A stretch of DNA of 64,000 nucleotides from Bremia lactucae (taxonomy: Eukaryota > Oomycota > Peronosporomycetes > Peronosporales > Peronosporaceae), in the NCBI RefSeq assembly GCF_004359215.1, contig NC_090613.1, forward strand, positions 6,150,694 through 6,214,693, given 5' to 3'. Shown piece after piece: positions 22,033 to 32,875 of this stretch (positions are counted from its first letter, which is position 1; each line of letters starts with the position of its first letter). Below the pieces are notes generated by a model. The model worked only from the letters and a program-made list of their open reading frames with translations, ran no database searches and was not told the DNA's origin. A program made the position numbers and the translations under genes.

Positions 22033-23616
22033 GAGTTCGCGCGAAGGATCGTAAGGGTTACGAACGCCTGTAACTTCAGCTTCACATCCTGGAGAAGTTG
22101 ATGTAGAAGGACCCGCATTACGTGCGCGACATACCTCGCTCTATTGGTCCTTATCGTGGTGGTAGAAGTCATTCGGCTGAAAGTTTTCACCTTAACCGTC
22201 TTCCTCACCCGATCGACGTTCTACTCACAGTCGGCGTCATTATCGGTCTCCTTAGACGGATGGGGGTATTTGACCTCATTTGGGTCTACATACAGCTTCA
22301 GACAACCCACGTAAAATACAGGGTGCATTTTCATATAAGGAGGAAGGGTGAGCCTATAATTTAGGTCTCTAACCTCTTCAACCACCGTAAAGGGCCCAAT
22401 GAAACGCGGCAACAACTTCGTAGTACCTCAAGGTAGTCCAGAAATCGCATTTTTAGTAGGGTAGCAGTACTTAATAAGACTTTTAAATCCACTCTAAAGC
22501 GTTCATTGTTTTTGCGACCATTTTGGTCCGCATATGTTTTTGCTTGTCCTGTGCGCTTGCCATCGCGTCACGGACATTTCGTGCGATGGCTCATCGCTCA
22601 TCCACAAAGCGTTGAGCCTCGCTCACGATCTTAGCATCAAAATAGCCTATGATACCGCCGAGAGGTTGGTCATAATGCGCAGTTTTATTGACCACTGCTA
22701 AACTGGCAGGGTCACTAGAGCAAGTTTCTGTTGTTGAGATGATACCCTCGCGTGTCATCGTCATATTGCTGAAACTATGTCCCTCTTTCGCACCGAGCAT
22801 AGTGAGAGGCCCTCCCCCACTTAGACTTGGGCTGCGCACAAACGCGACTGGCGTCTGAGGATGGCGCAGTCCGTTAATTAAAATCGGTGTCTCGCCCATC
22901 CTGGCGTGAAGACTGTTATTTATAGCGATCTCCACGAAGGGCATGCTTGCTCCATTCTTTGGAAGTCGCTACCGTACGCAATACCCGCCAAAACTCGATT
23001 GACACGATTCTTTTGGCCATCGGTCTGGGGATGATCTGCGGTCGACATGTGGAGCTGCTACCAAGCAGCTCAAACACATGTCGCCAAAAACCAGACGTAA
23101 AACGTGGATCCCGGTCCGATACTATAGACTCGGGCATCCCGTGTAGTCGGTACACATGATCCAGGAACAAGAGAATTGCCTCTTACCTTTGATCTATGTT
23201 TTACATGATACTAACGAAATGCACCATCTTGATCAGTACGTCTACAAAGCCGACAAGCCCCGTCAAATCCTTATGGTCAAACGGCATGCCAGACATGAAG
23301 TCCAGACTAACTGACTTCCAACAATCCGTTGGGATTGGTAGCGGCTTCAGTGGCGCACTGCTGGACAAAACAGGCTTAACGCCCTGACGCTGTTCGCAAG
23401 AGCGAATATAGTTGGCCACCTATCGATATAGGTGTGGCCACCAAAATTCCTCTGACACTCGTAAGAATGCTAAATCACGGCCCAGATGCCCACTTGATGG
23501 CGCATCATGGAGCTCGTGAAAAATCATCAGCTTGAGATCTGTACAAAGATTCTTAAGGGATCAAAAGGTGACAGCTGATGCCATAATAGGCCATCGCTGA
23601 GCTAAAGCGATTAAGC
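21720..23616 (-). pseudogene. Family-I integrase and chromodomain, copy A
   Basis: On the minus strand. The zinc-binding region ends in IRSCEQ (23,201-23,419). The catalytic core has FLDHVYRLHGMPESIVSDRD and FTSGFWRHVFELLG (22,916-23,170), and PFVEIAINNSLHARMGETP at 22,591-22,944. The C-terminal FIGPFTVVEEVRDLNYRLTL and VFYVGCLKLYVDPNE are at 22,221-22,415. The chromodomain (about 21,740-21,890) reads ERFLVESLLALRSVRQRYQI, then FIQWRGYSKSFDS, then shifts frame. Stops and shifts separate the blocks. Integrase inserts cDNA into chromatin, and the chromodomain would direct targeting. Confidence 0.85.
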
Positions 23617-25400
23617 TTAACCATTAGGTGCGGCAGAGACTTCCTTTAGTCCACCAAAGTGATCCAACAGCAGGCGACAATGTTTGTCGTAACGGTAGCT
23701 CTCCTTTATTTCGGAGGCCAATGCGTTCGTCACATGGTATGCCTTTATGGCTGCCAACGTTGACGACTCAATTTGTGCTTTAGCACGAGACGCATTCTCG
23801 TGGTATCTTACCTCGAAGCCTGGTCTGCGCGATAAAGCGTGAGCCAAGACATTCGTCTTACCCGGGTTATACTCAACTTTGAAATTAAATTCAGGGAAGA
23901 ATGTGAGCCATTTTGCCATTCTAGGCATGGGTGCGGTGACTTTATTGCGTTCCGCAGTGATGTGCGATCCGTTTAAACCACAAATGGTTCGGTGCTTAAC
24001 CGGTGCACTTAAAAATGGACAAGAGCATACTTTATTGAACGTAGCTCTTGTCATGCACAGGGGAATTTAGTTCCGCGGCTTTCAAAAGCCGGGACCGATA
24101 AGAGATGACACGATCAACGCCGTCATCATCCTCCTGCATGAGCGCTGCCGATTGCAAAATTACTTGCATCGCAGACGATGCTAAATGCCTATCCGCGTCT
24201 CGAAATGCCAAGACCGGTGCCTCTACAAGAGATTGCTTTCCTCCTTTAAATTCATCTACTTGTTCCTTTGACCAACCCGTTCTGCATCCTTTTTTAGGAG
24301 GTCAGATAATGGTTTAGTTTGCTCAGCACAAATCTCGCTATACTTATGCAAGAAATTAGCGAGCCCTAGGAATCAACGCAAATCCCTCACTTGTCGTGGG
24401 ACTGGCCATTTCTTTACTGGTTTTACCTTAGCTGGGTCTGTTCGTACACCATGTACCTACGATGCAGCCCAGCACAAGTATCTCAGGGACTTCTTTGACG
24501 CGCTTTTGCAAGTTGACGTACAATTGGGCGTTCTCCAGAGTTTGCAACACCGCGTCTAAATGACGATTGTGCGACTCTATGGCGCTCAGTCCGTACTCGG
24601 CCCTCCTATGCACGAATACATCGTCAGAGTAATGAGGCGCGTAGGCACGTGCTGACGCGTCACGTGAGCCACCACTCGGTTGAATGTTGCTGGTGCGCTT
24701 TTCAAACCTTGGGGCATCACAAGTCACTCCCAAAGTATAGAGCTTGGAGTGCTAACTGCCATTTTGGCTATATTGGACTCTCTCATGAGCGCCTGATAGT
24801 GACCATCTTTTAAATCCAACGTGGAGAAGATAGTTGCTTCGCATGGAGTGCACCACGAAAAATGCACTTAGAAAACCTATCGGATATAGCCATTCAAAAA
24901 AACATCTTTCCGTGGGATTGGCGTTTGCGCCGGTATGGTAGCCGTGTTCAGCTTATTAAAAGCATGAACTACGCGTCATCCATCCGTGGCTTTACGCACA
25001 CAAAAGGTCGGGCTGCGGTAAGGAGACTTGCGCTCACGGACATATCCCGCCTTGGCTCGCTTGTCGTAAATCTCATCGATATAATCGACTTGTTTTTTGG
25101 CAATGGCCATTGCCTGGTCACACAATACTTAATGCCAGGTTCGAGGTCAAATTCGTGGCTGATGCCCCTATCTGCTTGTAGGGGGCTTGGCACTTCTTCT
25201 GGGAACACCTCGCGATGTTGCCACAGAACCTCAAAGAACGGACTGGCTCTCAAGGCATTCCAGCCTTGAGCAGCAAATCGTTTCTTTTTGTCAGATTCTA
25301 GGACGCTCTTGTCCATTGTGGACGACAAGCAACAGTCCACGAAGTCCTCTTTCTGGAACTGGTGTGACTATTTCGTGGATCTCTCCCTCCTTTACTTCGA
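23617..25400 (-). pseudogene. Family-I RT and RNase H, copy A
   Basis: RT starts around 25,340 (FFEVLWQHREVFPEEVPS, HEFDLEPGIKYCVTRQWPL). The catalytic box reads HYSDDVFVHRR (YSDD) near 24,630. The thumb has LENAQLYVNLQKRVKEVPE. RNase H follows at about 23,830-24,300 and ends KTNVLAHALSRRPGFEVRY; the normal Asp of the ADALSRR motif is replaced by His. The linker to integrase (LASEIKESYRYDKHCRLLLD) ends at 23,617. Frameshifts and stops mean no full polyprotein. It is 98-99% identical by eye to 43,958-45,740. Confidence 0.87.
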
Positions 25401-26300
25401 TAAGAAATAGATCTCACGACATCTTTGAAAGAATTACTATCTCCTCGGCAGATTTAAAGACTTTTTGTAGGACCTAATCTGTGAATGCATCCGCAATATC
25501 GTCTTTGGCGGCCTCGAATGCCTCGTATGAAGACCCGTCGTCTTTAATAGGATCTGGTCCAAAGGTCACTCGTTTATAAGTGCCTTTGAACGTCCTAATT
25601 TGTCGGGTACTCGGTCTTCGAGTCATTACAACCTTCGACTGAGAAGCGGGTGCCGTCGCTCTCCTAGCTAACGCACCCCTTCCAACCGCACTAGGCTCTA
25701 GGCACTGTGCCGGCTCATGCGACGCTTGACTTCCTGTCAGTTTGCTGTCTACTGCTACAGGATTTCGCTTCTGTGGAGGACATTCGGACGCATGAACACT
25801 TGTCATCTTCCTTTGCACTACCTCAGTCTCCACGAGCTGGGTTTGTGTTTGTGTCACCTGACATCCAGTCGGTGCACTTCCAACTTCACCAAACTTAGGG
25901 CTCTGGGTAGAATTTTGCGACGTTTGACATCCCGTCAACGCGCTCTCAACTGTGTTCGACATGACATCAGTTGCATAGGCCTCTCGCAGGAGCACATCCT
26001 TTCCGGTGTCCTGCGTAGAGTTTGCAACTGTGCGTGTACGCCAGTCTATCCATGGTAGGTGTTTTGCCAACCGTGGCATGCCTAGGATGAGGTCATACGG
26101 ACTCTCCATACCTAGCACTGTAAACTTCTCTCTACAGGAGAAGTCACTAACACTGAAGGCGAGTGCAACTTGAATTCCTTTAGGTCTTACGAGCGCGCCG
26201 CTCTCTATTTTAAAGCCGCGAGTTTTACAAAATTCTGTGATGCACCCGAATCTACGACGAGGGTCATTGCCTTGTCATAGCTTCGCCCTTGAGCGCTAGG
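25401..26300 (-). pseudogene. Family-I protease and linker, copy A
   Basis: The aspartic protease active site reads VVDSGASQNF at about 26,240-26,270. The second half has YDLILGMPRLAKHLPWIDW, beginning in the open frame at 26,118. The following ~180 residues are a Ser/Thr/Gln-rich linker (repeated TGCQ and SALTGCQ motifs) up to 25,474. A stop between the active-site block and the rest breaks the frame. Confidence 0.8.
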
Positions 26301-27105
26301 GTTGAGGTCCAAAATTTCGGTACCTCAAGGACTATGCTACCCATTGGTTCGACCAGTCTGAACTTTGGGGTAGTTAGAGCCCGCGCCTACCGCACTCCTG
26401 CAGTTCCCGATTCCTCAGTGGTCGATTCAGAAATCATGATGAGTCTTGCACGCTGGTTCTTGCCATCGCCTTTTTGTAAGGGAGTCCTCTTGCTGGGCGT
26501 CTTTGCCCCGGCAGGGACCCTGGCATAGCAGCGAGCAATCATATGGCCGCGCTTGCCAAATTTAAAGCAGACAACGTCTGCATTGCCCAACTTAATAGAA
26601 GTTGTGTTGTATCTATCCTTTCGGATGACGGCTTACACCAAGCTGTTGTCGAGGCACTGTTGCAAGTCTGCTTCTCAACTAAGGCAATTTCGATTGCCTC
26701 TTCCATCGTTGACGGCTCCTTTGTGATAAGGGCCTGTCACGATGTGCCATGCCGTAGTCCGTTCATAAACGTGGGTACCTTATTGTGCTCCGGAATCGGA
26801 CCTACGGTAATGGACGCCGACAGCGAGTGCATCTTTTGCACATACTGTTGCAGATATCGCTTCGCCTGTCGCGCCTCAAAGCAGCGCGCTTGAAGCAACA
26901 TCTCGTTGTTCGGCGGGCTGATTCATGGCGCGAATCTTTGTCATAATGATCGCTCATGAAGGGAACGCTTTAGCGTCCGCCACAAAAGCCGAGTATACCC
27001 GCTCTGAGGCCTTACTGCGCAAATACGGCATTGCACCGACACCGTTCGGCGGTCGTCCTCAATGAGCTACGTGACACCGCATTACTTCACGGCTAAAAGC
27101 CAGTG
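26301..27105 (-). pseudogene. Family-I gag, C-terminal two thirds, copy A
   Basis: The minus strand contains the capsid region matching LIEDDTPMVSYAMSPMRGKA of the copy at 34,960 (here decayed) and a nucleocapsid block VCFKFGKRGHMIARCYA at 26,530-26,580. The knuckle has Phe in place of the second Cys of CX2C. The element stops near 27,105, within gag. No 5' LTR, primer-binding site or gag start follows, and normal intergenic sequence begins. Confidence 0.78.
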
Positions 27106-27662
27106 CAATCGTGTACGCTGCAGTTCTATCGAACTTACAAACTATTCGAAATGCAAAACTGGATGAGTTCAACTGACTGAACCATAATCAATCCACCACC
27201 CAACAGAATTTTACACAAAAAACGGGTGCTGAACTCGGAAAAGTGATTCCTGTCTAAGAAACGGAAATGTTACAGTAATTAAAAATCTGTGCAAAAGTTT
27301 TTTACAATTGCTCAAATTGTGGATATTCAATTTTTAGGAAGGTTACGTGATAGGGTACAGTTTTATTCATTTAAGTATCCAGAGTGTATACTTGAGACAG
27401 CCATGGTTTTGCGTTTGCCATCCGTTTGGCATAATCTCGCAGACTGGACGACAACAAAAGAGCCCGTAGTTTTGAATTCGGAAGTTGAAATTTTATTTTG
27501 GTCAAGCGACGACGAAACACCTCCGATTCTGGTGTTGAGTCTATTTTGCTTGTCTCCGGTGAAAGGAGGACGCGGCCAACGACCTCTATAAACTTTTTTG
27601 TACCATCGACGCTCGTTGAATTTCTTGGCGACTAATTTTTAAAGAGGCCTTGTCGAGGTGAC
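27106..27662. other. 5' flank of the DRAM-like gene
   Basis: Unique sequence between the truncated gag and the next gene. A frame from about 27,289 is open in this copy to 27,591 and to a different end in the second copy (47,647-47,994), because the copies differ by one base near 27,560. It lacks an ATG start and any recognisable domain, so I do not call it a gene. It probably holds the promoter and 5' UTR of the gene at 27,663. Confidence 0.5.
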
Positions 27663-28518
27663 ATGGCGTGGGTTACTGATAATGTTGGCTACATTGCGTG
27701 GCTGGTGCCAATTATTGGCATTTGTACCATGTTTGGGACCGAAGTACTCGCCTGTTTGTACCATTTTACATGTTCCAAGAACTACCCAACACTGTCGTAT
27801 GCGGCTACGTTCAAACCAGAGGCTTATGTCTTTACAAGCGGTATGAGCCTCACAGCTCTTTGCATCTTGGTATCGGTCTTGCTCTTCTTCTGGTACCTCC
27901 AGATTCATCATAACGAGCATAAGAGCACACCAGACAATACAGTGGCAGCAAAGGTCTATCTTGGCTTTGGCGTCACGTCAGCTTTCTCGCTCTTTGGACT
28001 TGCGGTCATGGACATGCGCTATCATCATGTTGCGCATCTATGGTTTACCATTGTTTTCTTTCTCTCGACATGGGTCATGTTACTGACAGCACAGCTTGTC
28101 AGGAAGCGCATTTTGCAATTCGAAAATTGTGACAATTTGGCTTTGACACGCCGTCCATTCACCGTCTTACGTCAACAATCCTTCTGGCGTGTTTTGTGTC
28201 GTTCAAGAAGACTCGATAACGTTACAGCATACGTTTTGGGTCATTTGTTCGTGTGTACTGGCTTGGCGTCGACGCTATTGTGTACGTTGCTCTTATTTTG
28301 TTCTTTTGTCGTCATTTTAATTGCTCTCTTTAGTTGCTATCTTTTTCCTCTGCGCAAATGATATGTGGCCAAACCCACTTGGATTGACAGCGCTTCAAGA
28401 AGCCTTTTTTGAAGCGCTCGCGATCGTGTGTCAGCTATTTTTCATGGGTACGTTATCGTGTGAGTTAGCGCAACTTCATCAACGTGAAGAATTTAAAAAC
28501 AATGCAATAAAGGTGTAA
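27663..28518 (+). CDS. Frag1/DRAM/Sfk1-family six-helix membrane protein (copy A)
   Basis: Two exons, 27,663-28,281 and 28,334-28,518, encode 267 residues. The 52-nt intron starts GTACGT, ends TTTAG and splits a Phe codon; without splicing the frame ends after 232 residues with an implausible tail. Six hydrophobic segments are visible near residues 9-31, 57-80, 97-115, 122-145, 190-212 and 225-250, with a His-rich loop (IHHNEHKS). The conserved-looking block LGFGVTSAFSLFGLAVMDM, then MRYHHVAHLWFTIVFF, resembles the Frag1/DRAM/Sfk1 family. Members of that family act in the ER/Golgi, plasma membrane or lysosome in GPI-lipid remodelling, phospholipid asymmetry or autophagy. The specific role is unknown. 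It is convergent with KTI12, 39 bp away. It is identical in sequence to the copy at 48,022. Confidence 0.75.
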
Positions 28519-28557
28519 GTAAGAAGTGAATAGACGTTATAATATTATTGGATTTGT

Positions 28558-29518
28558 TTACCCCTGCTGGTTCAAATATTCAATAAAATGGTCTCCGATT
28601 GTAGCGACTACGCAGGGTCTCATGCACGTGATCTTAATAAATTGACGACGGTGACGTCGAGCCTCCGCAATGGACAATGGACGACTGATGCGAAGCTCGT
28701 TCTTGACACTATGCGGTGGCACTCGCACGCCGTCAGCGACCCCAACATCGTGTTGGTGAGTCATTAAGGCTGTTACAATAGCATTGGTTGTGTCTTCCAA
28801 AGCCTGGAGGAAACTCGTTTCTGCAGTAAGTGGCGCTTTAGTTGCCAGACCGGCCTTGATTGTCTTTCCAAATCGTATTGCCTCCGTTATTGCATCTAAA
28901 GGTAGCCCAGTACCATCTTTTTGGTATTCATCTGGAGTTAGTCGAAAAAGAGGACGATCCCACCGATTCTTGGCCATCGGAACCTCAAATCGAGCTGCGA
29001 GCTCGTTCAACAGCTTCGATTCTAAGCCATGGGCTATCGCTGCATTGCGTTCGAGAGCTTTTTGTACGGGTGTGTCTATATAGACCTATCACAATGTTCT
29101 TGATACACATCATTGCAAGCTTGAGATAATTTAACGTACCACGCAGTACGTTGTGTTCTCTGCTTTGGCAATGCAAAAAAGTTCGTATCTTTCGCCCTTG
29201 GTGTAATTCAGTGCATCGAGCACTACGATCGTTTGAGAATTTACTGCTTTCTCGACTGCAGCTTTCAATGCACTTCGAGTATTTTTCTCTGCTCTACTAT
29301 CTGCATTCATACATTGGTTTAAATAAAGACCAAAAGTCAAGCCATTAAATCCGTCTAGTCGTACCAGCGTATCCCTTCGTCTTGTCCACATTGACGGAAG
29401 CCGGCGAAATGCACGTGACTTCTTGGTCCGGCAATAATTGCAATAAATGGTCGATTAATTTTGTAGTTACAATTGTCTTGCCAGCCGATGGGATCCCGCA
29501 CACGACGACAAGGGGCAT
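28558..29518 (-). CDS. KTI12: KTI12 homologue, Elongator-associated P-loop protein (copy A)
   Basis: Three exons on the minus strand: 29,365-29,518, 29,140-29,300 and 28,558-29,085 (280 residues). Introns of 64 nt (29,301-29,364) and 54 nt (29,086-29,139) are GT-AG. The start MPLVVVCGIPSAGKT contains the Walker A motif GIPSAGKT. Splicing gives GYADSRAEKNTRSALKAAVE, then TIVVLDALNYTKGERYELFC with the Walker B-like Asp, then TTYCVVYIDTP, and later KNRWDRPLFRLTPDE. All are landmarks of the KTI12/PSTK-like family. KTI12 binds Elongator and tRNA and is needed for wobble-uridine modification. The start codon is chosen for the family-typical MPLVVVCG. A reverse-transcriptase-like 48-bp segment lies just upstream. 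Confidence 0.93.
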
Positions 29519-29522
29519 GATG

Positions 29523-29570
29523 CAGTGCACCACGAAAAACGCACCTAGGAAGTCTATCGGATATAGCCAT
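29523..29570 (-). repeat. RT-derived fragment at the KTI12 5' end (copy A)
   Basis: About 45 of 49 bases match family-I RT at 24,843-24,893 and 45,184-45,233 (shared core AGTGCACCACGAAAAACGCA, then CTATCGGATATAGCCAT). It is in the same strand sense as RT and ends 5 bp before the KTI12 ATG. It carries an ATG (29,570) out of frame with KTI12, opening a frame that overlaps the KTI12 start and runs to 29,355. Confidence 0.75.
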
Positions 29571-30553
29571 ATGTCAAAAGTATCTGGATTAAGTGTACTC
29601 GATGTTTTAATTAGAAAGAAATTATATCCAATTCTTCAAGTTATCAGTGTCCAAACATAGTAAATATTTACTATAATTGGGCAATAAAAATACTCTATAA
29701 GTCAGCAATACTTTTTCGATAACCAAAACCTTATAATTTTTAATATTTTAGCTTTCTTCCATCATTAGATAATAATTAAGCTTATAAAATGTAGTACAAT
29801 TAGCTCTTTATAATTATCTTCTATATTAAGTACTGTTATTAAATTTTTGATTAAATATATAATAAGCAAAATGTACATCTATAAAACGCTCAGAGATAAT
29901 TTAATACATGACTTTATTATTCAAGATTAATAAAAATATATATATCATTGTTTTTATACATGACATATCAATCTAGCCTTCTCCGTGACTTGGCAGCTAC
30001 GATACATCAAAAATCTGTTTTCAATCTACATCTGGGCATTTTGACAAATAAAAGAAATTTTCCAGTGCCAAATTTTCGTCATTTTCATGGCTGATGTCGC
30101 ATGACGGACATCGACCCGAAGGTACCGCATTCTGAGAGGTCATACGTCGTCAGAAGGTATGATCAAAAATTTCTAGTTTTCCCCCTCCTACTATTTAAGA
30201 CCACTTTTTTGGTAAATGACCTTGGGTACTTTTGGATTGTTTTTGAGTTTGTCCATGTACAATAAAGCTCAACAGAAGTAGCAGTAGGTGTGTTTTCTAT
30301 CTAAATAATCATGACCTTTGATTTCCAAAATACTTAAGATTTACGCTGCGTATAGCTAAAGTGACAGTTACGAGCGAGATGTCGCCACGTTACAAATATA
30401 TTCCGACAAGAAAAATTAATGTACGGCAATTTAATTACATGCAACTTTAAATCGAGACTGAATATTAAAAAAGTTGCATAAAATGCAACAATATTCATAT
30501 ATGTATGCAATAAGACACTAACATCCTAGGATACAATTTCTAGTGATTTTTAT
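29571..30553. other. AT-rich intergenic region between KTI12 and the F-box gene
   Basis: Divergent promoter region of nearly 1 kb. It is strongly AT-rich (long runs of AAT and TATA between about 29,640 and 29,960) and has no gene-like frame. Confidence 0.55.
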
Positions 30554-31533
30554 ATGGAATTGCTGCCACTTGCCTTGCAGCGTGAGATCTGCTCTTTCAC
30601 AGCAGCAACCGAGCTCATACCTCAGGAAATTGATGCGTTTCTTGACAACCACCGGGTCAGAAACTTCGCAACGCACTTCACCGAGCCGTCCGCGTCCAAT
30701 CTCCAGCGTCTGGCGCGTGTGTGTCGCAACTGGCGAGACATCGTCAAGACACTGTGTGCAGAACATGAGGCTTCGCGCGTACTAACAATCCGATTTACAA
30801 CAGGTCACGAGCTTCAACAGCAAAAGCAAATTATTAAGCGCTTGGCTACTAATGAACAGGGCTTTGCGGTTTTGGATTTGAGAATTATTTTGACAATCGA
30901 AAAGAGACGACTATGGTGGGACTTGGACCCCGAGACACAGAATACTAATGAAGAAATTGTTGCAGGTATTAATCATTTTCAAACGATCGACTGGGGCTTA
31001 ATATTTGCGCTTTGTCCAAATCTACAACGACTGGACTTATCAGGAATGCCACTCCACCACTTGGCACTACGGAACGTGCTCGATAAATCGTCAAAAACTT
31101 GCAAACACTTGGAAGCGTTGATTCTACCCAAGCGAGACAAAGAGCTTGAAAATACACGAGCGGACATAAATGGTCGGGTATTTTGTGCTTTGCATATGGC
31201 ATTACACAGATGGAAAATAGCGTCCGAAGGAAAGGGATTGCGGCAATTGACCGTGCCATCTTGGAGACAATTTGATCTGAATCATAAGTCGAATGAATAT
31301 CTTACCATGGTAAGGATAACGTGTCCAAATTTAGAGTATCTAGATGGATGGAAACGTTTGTACAGTGAAGGAACGAATTTCGTGACGTCTGAAGAAAGTC
31401 TACGTGTGTCTTTAGTTGTGTGGCAGAAATTTTGCGCCTCTTGTCTTGCATTGAGAGAATTTAGCTGGATTATTGTGCCATTCTCAGACGATTTTTTTCT
31501 CTCATTTGGCCACGCTGTGAAGCCATTTCTAAC
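30554..31533 (+). CDS. F-box/LRR protein, first 326 codons; cut by contig end (copy A)
   Basis: Identical in frame and sequence to the first half of the complete gene at 50,913-52,793. It includes the F-box-like LQRLARVCRNWRDIV (residues 50-64) and the first Leu-rich repeats. The match stops at 31,533; a single N follows at 31,534 and then retrotransposon sequence. The truncation is therefore most likely an assembly break, not a biological pseudogene. See the full-length copy for function. Confidence 0.8.
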
Positions 31534-31534
31534 N
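31534..31534. other. Single-N contig junction
   Basis: One N separates the interrupted F-box gene from the middle of a gypsy element. Neither side continues across it, as expected of a scaffold join of unknown size. Confidence 0.8.
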
Positions 31535-31848
31535 CTCGAGATCCGCAATACGTCGTTCAGCAGCATGCGACTGAACGGACGAAGGTAAGGCAGCCGCGAT
31601 TAGGTGGGCGAGATCGCCGCTCCTATCGGGCGCCACCGGCACTAATGGATGCGGGTGGGAATCAACGCTTCCTTGTTGGAAGGTTGCTTGCCCACCGCTC
31701 CGTGACGCAAGGGTACCAGATCCTCGTCCAATGGAAAGGTTACCCGAAGAGTTTTGACTCTTGGGAACCGATCGATACCCTACGTATTGATGTGCCCGGC
31801 TTGGTTGCTGCCTATGAAAAGGAGCACCAGCTGAGGCCACTTCGCTAG
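31535..31848 (+). pseudogene. Chromodomain end of a family-I integrase
   Basis: Plus strand: a basic linker, then a well-preserved chromodomain (31,645-31,848) with QRFLVGRLLAHRSVTQGYQI, LVQWKGYPKSFDSWEPID and TLRIDVPGLVAAYEKEHQL, ending in a stop at 31,848. The aromatic and WKGY/W residues typical of gypsy chromodomains are present. The rest of gag-pol is absent because the contig begins at 31,535. Confidence 0.85.
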
Positions 31849-32743
31849 TCTCAAATGGACTAGCAGAAGCAGCGTAGTGAGAAGAAACAGGGGGTACAGT
31901 ACCACCCATGATTTCTTTCACACGCAAACGGGCGAAATTAATTCGCTGCGACCGCTGTTTCATCACATCGGAATGTGGTTGAATGCGGCGCAGAAATTCC
32001 GCCTCGTATTGGTCGGGCGTTTCATTTGAACGCAACACGACCGGGAAAATACGCCCAAGCAATTTTCCCTGAGCCCTCCATGATTGAAAGACGCCATAAT
32101 AGTTGTGTGCGTCTAGAAGAGCGCTCTAGGAGCGACGCTCTTGGCCCGTCTAAACGAGGCCATTTAGATGGAGGGGGCATCTTTGGAATGCCACCCGTCA
32201 CATAGCCGCGTTCTAAACGACTGGCTTGTGACACCGACTGAGCACGTTCACGTGTCGTCGGCGGAGCTTTAGGCTCCGAATCCTCACTGTCAGAACCATT
32301 ATGAATTATGGTCTGAGCATAAGGCGTTGTGGTAATACCCAACGGAGAAGCAGCTGCGATTTTATGGGCAGCGCTCTCATTACCTGTTGATGGGACAGCA
32401 TTCGTAAACGATGCTGTCTCCATGTTGTGAGCCATGAGAGACGTTTGGATGGGCAACAATGCCGCATCATCACTCTTTATGAGCTCGTTGTCCGCATCAC
32501 TACTATGAGGTGACGGCAACGGTGTCGACTCATTGTAGTCGACAATGAGCGACGGATCAACATCCTCACTGTTAAAGTGGGATGGATCCTTTAGCCCTGT
32601 TAACGCGACAGCCGCAGTGGCTGTCTGCGTTCCGACTAAGGCATTTGACGCGGCCGGCGAATTAACGCGGCGCGTGCGCTTAGTGCGAGGTGAGTGGGCG
32701 TCTTCGCAGACGACCCACCAACGTGGCCCCTTTTAGGTGGCAT
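31535..32743 (-). pseudogene. Antisense ORF of family-I element, best preserved copy
   Basis: Minus strand from an ATG at 32,743 (MPPKRGHVGGSS), 118 bp inside the polypurine tract, to the contig edge. Only two single-base indels break it, one after about 20 codons and one near 32,040-32,060. Blocks are a basic KRTRRVNSPAASN patch, SSDADNELIKSDDAALLPIQ, RERAQSVSQASRLERGYVTG, SNETPDQYEAEFLRRIQP, QRSQRINFARLRVKEIMGG, a Ser/Gly/Gln-rich stretch, then AAERRIADLE. Bases 31,645-31,848 also encode the chromodomain on the other strand. No known family is recognised. It could be an accessory or regulatory protein, or a nuclear factor given the basic patch (inference). Confidence 0.65.
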
Positions 32744-32861
32744 CTTGGGCGCCGTGTATAGAAACACGTGCGCGAGAGTGATCGAGTGAACTAGCGGCGC
32801 GTAAAGCTGCTCGCAGTTCCTCTCTCTATTCGGTCGAATTTAAAAATGTAAATTCGTTCTT

Positions 32862-32875
32862 AAAGAGGGGGATGG
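32862..32875 (+). promoter_or_regulatory. Polypurine tract
   Basis: AAAGAGGGGGATGG immediately precedes the LTR, in the position of the plus-strand primer for LTR retrotransposon replication. Confidence 0.8.

Noticed and set aside
27289..27591. Frame of 100 codons (115 in the second copy, 47,647-47,994)
   Set aside because: No ATG, no domain, and a one-base difference between otherwise near-identical copies changes its end. Treated as 5' flank of the next gene.
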